Shown here piece by piece: positions 7,718-9,876 of a stretch of 9,876 nucleotides of DNA (the stretch's first letter is position 1; each line of letters opens with the position of its first letter). The DNA is taken from NCBI GenBank assembly GCA_002399505.1, contig DHDT01000019.1, forward strand, positions 37,321 through 47,196, read 5' to 3'. The position numbers were made by a program, and so were the translations under genes. Source of the stretch: Caryophanales bacterium UBA4869 (lineage in GTDB: Bacteria; Bacillota_I; Bacilli_A; RFN20; CAG-288). The notes below the pieces were generated by a model. The model worked only from the letters and a program-made list of their open reading frames with translations. It was not told where the DNA came from and did not search any database.

Positions 7718-7746
7718 AAAAGCTCCTCTGTCAGAAACAGAGGAGC
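7717..7746 (-). terminator. Terminator of the superoxide reductase gene
   Basis: A perfect 10-bp stem pairs 7722-7731 with 7737-7746 around a 5-base loop. Read on the minus strand it is followed by five T (7721-7717), giving a proper terminator for the leftward gene. On the plus strand the stem is not followed by T, so it would end the rightward transcript only weakly; no other plus-strand terminator is visible. Confidence 0.8.
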
Positions 7747-7777
7747 CTATACAAAGGAGGTCTACACTAATTGACTG

Positions 7778-8143
7778 TTAGATCTTCTTGACCCAGAGGC
7801 CATGAAGATTGCAGTATTCGTATACTTCGACAGCTTTTTCTCCGTCAGCTAAGACGAAGTCGGCAATCGGCTTTCCTAAGGGATCAAGTCTCTTAAGTTC
7901 AGCTTTCTGATCAGTGATCAGGCAGATAAAGGCAATGTGATGGGCCTCAGTCATCGGATGAAGAGTGCTTCCCACTTCAACGTGGACCTTGTTTCCGTCA
8001 TTAGTTACAGCAGGGACATGCTTTTCTAAGGCAGCATCAGTTGAATTTGCCTTGAGGACAGTGACTCCCTCTTTGTTTCCTTCTCCGGTTAAGGATAAGG
8101 TGACTTCTCCGCTCAGATTGTCTTTATAGAAATTGATATTCAT
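7778..8143 (-). CDS. Superoxide reductase (desulfoferrodoxin-like, without the desulforedoxin cysteines)
   Basis: The enzyme reduces superoxide to hydrogen peroxide in the cytoplasm using electrons from rubredoxin-type donors, a typical anaerobe defence. The 121 residues match the desulfoferrodoxin iron-binding domain: ALEKHVP at 38-44 with the conserved E40-K41 pair, HPMTEAHHI at 62-70, and YEYCNLHGLW at 108-117. The ferrous iron ligands are therefore H42, H62, H68, C111 and H114. The first 36 residues keep the length and end (VLKANSTDAA) of the desulforedoxin domain found in two-iron enzymes, but contain no cysteine, so only the catalytic iron can bind. This corresponds to the class III layout known from Treponema pallidum. 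AGAGGT lies about 9 bases before the ATG. The gene stands alone between two terminators; no rubredoxin or rubrerythrin gene is in view. Confidence 0.92.
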   Translation of the reverse strand: MNINFYKDNLSGEVTLSLTGEGNKEGVTVLKANSTDAALEKHVPAVTNDGNKVHVEVGSTLHPMTEAHHIAFICLITDQKAELKRLDPLGKPIADFVLADGEKAVEVYEYCNLHGLWVKKI

Positions 8144-8208
8144 TTTGTTTTACCTCTATCTATATTTTATCATAATTTCAAAAGAGGTGTTTCAAGACGC
8201 TCAAGACC

Positions 8209-8235
8209 AAAAAAGCTATCGGTTTCCCGATAGCT
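8209..8235 (-). terminator. Terminator of the TM2-domain gene
   Basis: A perfect 9-bp stem (8214-8222 with 8227-8235) with a 4-base loop is followed on the minus strand by six T (8214-8209). It begins 5 bases past the stop of the TM2 gene and isolates it from the superoxide reductase gene, whose promoter must lie between 8144 and 8208; no clean -35/-10 pair was found there. Confidence 0.88.
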
Positions 8236-8240
8236 GATTT

Positions 8241-8492
8241 TTATCTGAAGTATTCTCTGAAATCAAACTGATATTTATTGCGGATAGCCTGGATGATATC
8301 AAAAATATTCCAGAGTATTCCGACTAAGACTAAGCTATAGGCGAACTTGACTAAAGCGAACTTCCAAGTCTTCTTGAAGGTCTTGGCGACATAGAACTTG
8401 TCGATTCCAAACCAGCCTAAGAAAACTAAGATGACAATCAGCCACGGATCTCTTTTAGGGATATCAACACTGTATTCTGCGTTATTGTTCAT
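8241..8492 (-). CDS. TM2-domain membrane protein
   Basis: The protein has 83 residues and a short charged N-terminus. It then has the TM2 signature: a first membrane segment at about 17-32 ending in LGWFGIDKFYVAKTFKKTWK, where the G-x-D-K/R-F-Y turn between the helices is the family hallmark, and a second segment at about 46-68 ending in GILWNIFDIIQAI, matching the usual W-x-x-x-D end of the family. The tail is charged and aromatic. TM2 proteins are widespread two-helix proteins of unknown function in bacteria. The start is ATG 8492 with AAAGGAC about 9 bases upstream on its strand. It is a single-gene unit with its own promoter and terminator, divergent from the NfeD/SPFH operon. Confidence 0.88.
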   Translation of the reverse strand: MNNNAEYSVDIPKRDPWLIVILVFLGWFGIDKFYVAKTFKKTWKFALVKFAYSLVLVGILWNIFDIIQAIRNKYQFDFREYFR

Positions 8493-8519
8493 TTTGTATT
8501 TGTCCTTTAAACAATCAAG

Positions 8520-8548
8520 ATTATAAATGAAATTGTCCGATTAATAAA
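8520..8548 (-). promoter_or_regulatory. Promoter of the TM2-domain gene
   Basis: On the minus strand a perfect TATAAT lies at 8525-8520. A weak TTTATT at 8548-8543 stands 17 bases upstream as a possible -35 box. The predicted start lies about 20 bases before the ATG and leaves room for the AAAGGAC ribosome site. Confidence 0.55.
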
Positions 8549-8602
8549 GAACGAAATAAAACTAGTGTTGGTCTAAGTGAAAACATAATAATTCCTGCAC
8601 TG

Positions 8603-8631
8603 TTGAATACTTATGAATATTTATGTATAAT
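8603..8631 (+). promoter_or_regulatory. Promoter of the unknown gene-NfeD-SPFH operon
   Basis: TTGAAT at 8603-8608 and a perfect TATAAT at 8626-8631 are exactly 17 bases apart. The predicted start is near 8637-8639, so the leader is only about 14 bases and consists mostly of the ribosome site GGAGGT (8639-8644) and spacer. This favours ATG 8652 over the in-frame ATG at 8637. Confidence 0.75.
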
Positions 8632-8640
8632 TATGAATGG
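8611..8640 (+). repeat. Three tandem 10-bp units over the -10 box
   Basis: TTATGAATAT, TTATGTATAA and TTATGAATGG lie end to end at 8611-8620, 8621-8630 and 8631-8640. All share TTATG and an AT at positions 7-8, and the spacing is close to one helical turn. They cover the spacer, the -10 box and the start of transcription, so they could be an operator or simply AT-rich promoter DNA. Confidence 0.55.
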
Positions 8641-8651
8641 AGGTAAATACA

Positions 8652-9026
8652 ATGCCTATAACTTGGTTTGATTATGATTCTTTAAAAGGTTCGGCATCTT
8701 TATATAATAACAATATAACCCTCAATACGACTGCTACCACCAGTCTCAAAGGGGCTTATAAAGTGAAGATCGGAATGACTGAAGAAGGAAATATCGCCAT
8801 TCTGCCTTATACTAAAGAAAGAATATTGATGGGAGACTTAGATGATGAGCTTCTCCTCGATATTAAGTTTCATCATAGCTACAGTCGGATATGTTCTTCG
8901 GCTATAATGAAGGAGCTAGGTTCTAGACTGAATCTGGAGTTAGGTACGGAACCTTTGAAGTTTGATACTTCCTGGGATAACTTCGAAGGGGCTTTGATTA
9001 TTGCCACCTCGAAAGGAGACAATTGA
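8652..9026 (+). CDS. Unknown 124-residue protein, first gene of the NfeD/SPFH operon
   Basis: I do not recognise this family. The product is soluble, with no signal peptide, membrane segment or cysteine-pair motif (its only Cys is in SRICSS). The N-terminal half is rich in beta-prone and polar residues (ASLYNNNITLNTTATTSLKG), followed by AYKVKIGMTEEGNIAILPYT, which reads like paired beta strands. A more helical part follows (SSAIMKELGSRLNLEL), ending in a short strand (GALIIATSK). ATG 8652 is chosen because GGAGGT lies 7 bases upstream and the promoter predicts transcription from about 8638; the in-frame ATG at 8637 would then be at or before the start of the message. The stop is 1 base from the NfeD start, so the two are made together, suggesting a cytoplasmic partner or regulator of the membrane module. 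That is inference from position only. Confidence 0.85.
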   Translation: MPITWFDYDSLKGSASLYNNNITLNTTATTSLKGAYKVKIGMTEEGNIAILPYTKERILMGDLDDELLLDIKFHHSYSRICSSAIMKELGSRLNLELGTEPLKFDTSWDNFEGALIIATSKGDN

Positions 9027-9027
9027 T

Positions 9028-9486
9028 ATGGAACAATGGATGTGGGTTATCTGGTTAGCTGTTTTTGTCATCGCCTTGATTGTCGAAGCGACAGGAACAG
9101 ACCTTATCAGTGTCTGGTTTGCGGCTGGATCAATAGTCGCTTTGATAATCAGTTTTATTCCTGACGTTTCCTGGTGGATTGAACTTATTGTCTTCTCAGT
9201 GATCTCCATTGCCTCTTTGGCTGTATTCCGTCCTATCGTACATAAATACTTAAGGAAGGATATCATCCGAAGCAATGTTGATGAACTTGTTCACACAAAA
9301 GGAATCTTATCGTCTAAAATAGATAGAATGCATCAGGGAACATTGAAGATCAACGATGTTGTCTGGACTTGTATCGCGCAGGATGATAAGACGGTAATTG
9401 AAGAAGGAAGTGAAGTTGAAGTCTTGGCTATCCGGGGCAATAAGCTGATTGTCAGAATATGTTCCGATAACTCAAAAGGAGAGTAA
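9028..9486 (+). CDS. Short NfeD-family membrane protein
   Basis: The protein has 152 residues, the short NfeD form without the serine protease domain. Three membrane segments lie at about 5-21, 26-44 and 50-67, with E20 and a glycine in the first turn region as usual. A soluble C-terminal OB-fold domain follows at about 86-146, with GILSSKI, GTLKINDVVWTCIA, IEEGSEVEVLAIRGNKLIVR showing the typical G-x-V/I, W-x-A/C and G-x-x-V-x-V-x-x-x-x-G-x-x-L-x-V pattern. NfeD proteins pair with stomatin/SPFH proteins encoded next door, and the gene order here shows that pair. Translation from an in-frame ATG at 9001 would overlap the upstream gene; ATG 9028 with AAAGGAG 9 bases before is the better start. 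Confidence 0.9.
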   Translation: MEQWMWVIWLAVFVIALIVEATGTDLISVWFAAGSIVALIISFIPDVSWWIELIVFSVISIASLAVFRPIVHKYLRKDIIRSNVDELVHTKGILSSKIDRMHQGTLKINDVVWTCIAQDDKTVIEEGSEVEVLAIRGNKLIVRICSDNSKGE

Positions 9487-9490
9487 TGTC

Positions 9491-9876
9491 ATGCCAGCTG
9501 AAATTATTGCTGTAATTGTGATCAGTGTCGTTCTTTTTGTCGCTTTGCTTGTTGTCATCAGTAATATCAGAGTCATTCGTCAGACCGAAAAAGCCATTGT
9601 CGAAAGAATGGGTGCTTTCCACGCCACTTGGGGTGTCGGCATTCATTTTCTCATTCCTTTCATCGATCACATCTCGACTAGAATCTCCATGAAGGAACAG
9701 GTCAAAGACTTTGAACCTCAGTCGGTTATCACCAAAGATAACGTCACTATGCAGATCGATACTGTCATCTTCTTCCAGGTGACTGACCCTAAGCTTTATG
9801 CTTACGGCGTTGAAGATCCTATCGCTGCCATTGAGTATCTTTCTGCCACAACTTTAAGAAACATCATCGGCGATCT
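9491..9876 (+). CDS. SPFH/Band 7 protein, QmcA/stomatin-like, cut by the window end
   Basis: This gene runs off the right edge; 128 codons are visible. It begins with a membrane anchor (about residues 4-24, rich in I and V), then the SPFH domain in the form of QmcA and slipins: VIRQTEKAIVERMGAF, GVGIHFLIPFID, RISMKEQVKDFEPQSVITKD, then a TVIFFQVTDP segment and TTLRNIIGD. These proteins form large membrane-bound cages or rafts and are usually made with an NfeD protein. The full family length is about 300 residues, so over half is missing from view. ATG 9491 is 4 bases after the NfeD stop, with AAAAGGAGA at 9475-9483 about 7 bases ahead. A nearby ATG at 9486 meets a stop after nine codons and is rejected. 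Confidence 0.92.
   Translation, partial: MPAEIIAVIVISVVLFVALLVVISNIRVIRQTEKAIVERMGAFHATWGVGIHFLIPFIDHISTRISMKEQVKDFEPQSVITKDNVTMQIDTVIFFQVTDPKLYAYGVEDPIAAIEYLSATTLRNIIGD

Noticed and set aside
8940..9275. Minus-strand open frame of 111 codons opposite NfeD
   Set aside because: It is the shadow of the NfeD membrane segments; both plus-strand genes under it have ribosome sites and family matches.

Overview
The window looks like chromosome from a low-GC, anaerobic, probably gut-associated Firmicute, with Erysipelotrichia-like or related uncultured Bacilli lineages my best guess. The basis is AT-leaning composition, strong AGGAGG-type ribosome binding sites, Bacillus-type promoters and terminators, a zinc-type L31, and a superoxide reductase (an anaerobe's oxygen defence). 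TGG codes for Trp and TGA is used as a stop, so the code is the standard bacterial one, not the Mycoplasma one. I see no insertion sequence, phage gene, integrase, tRNA, rRNA or CRISPR. Codon use looks even across the window, so this reads as ordinary chromosome rather than an island.

Layout. 1-273: the end of a small membrane protein with a zinc ribbon, closed by a hairpin that can terminate transcription in both directions. 299-1258 (minus): a membrane-anchored family 2 glycosyltransferase of the polyprenyl-phosphate sugar type. 1350-3740 (plus, divergent): a cytoplasmic family 3 beta-glycosidase. 3789-4186: rpmE (ribosomal protein L31) with its own promoter, a structured leader and a terminator. 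4226-7717: a 1163-residue protein that I read as a decayed relative of the DUF4011 / SF1 helicase / Vsr-like / DUF3320 proteins; every catalytic motif I can locate has been lost and the second RecA domain appears to be missing. 7717-8143 (minus): a superoxide reductase without the N-terminal iron-binding cysteines. 8209-8492 (minus): a TM2-domain membrane protein. 8603-9876 (plus): an operon of an unknown 124-residue protein, a short NfeD protein and an SPFH/QmcA-like protein cut by the window end.

How they work together. Most are single-gene transcription units separated by clear hairpin terminators. The one tight operon is the last: unknown protein, NfeD and SPFH protein, with a gap of 1 base and then 4 bases. 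NfeD plus stomatin/SPFH is a known membrane-microdomain module, and here the unknown protein is translated just ahead of it. The best candidate for something undescribed is the large degenerate helicase-like protein, followed by the unknown first gene of the NfeD/SPFH operon with its 10-bp phased promoter repeats, and the possible pseudoknot leader of rpmE.
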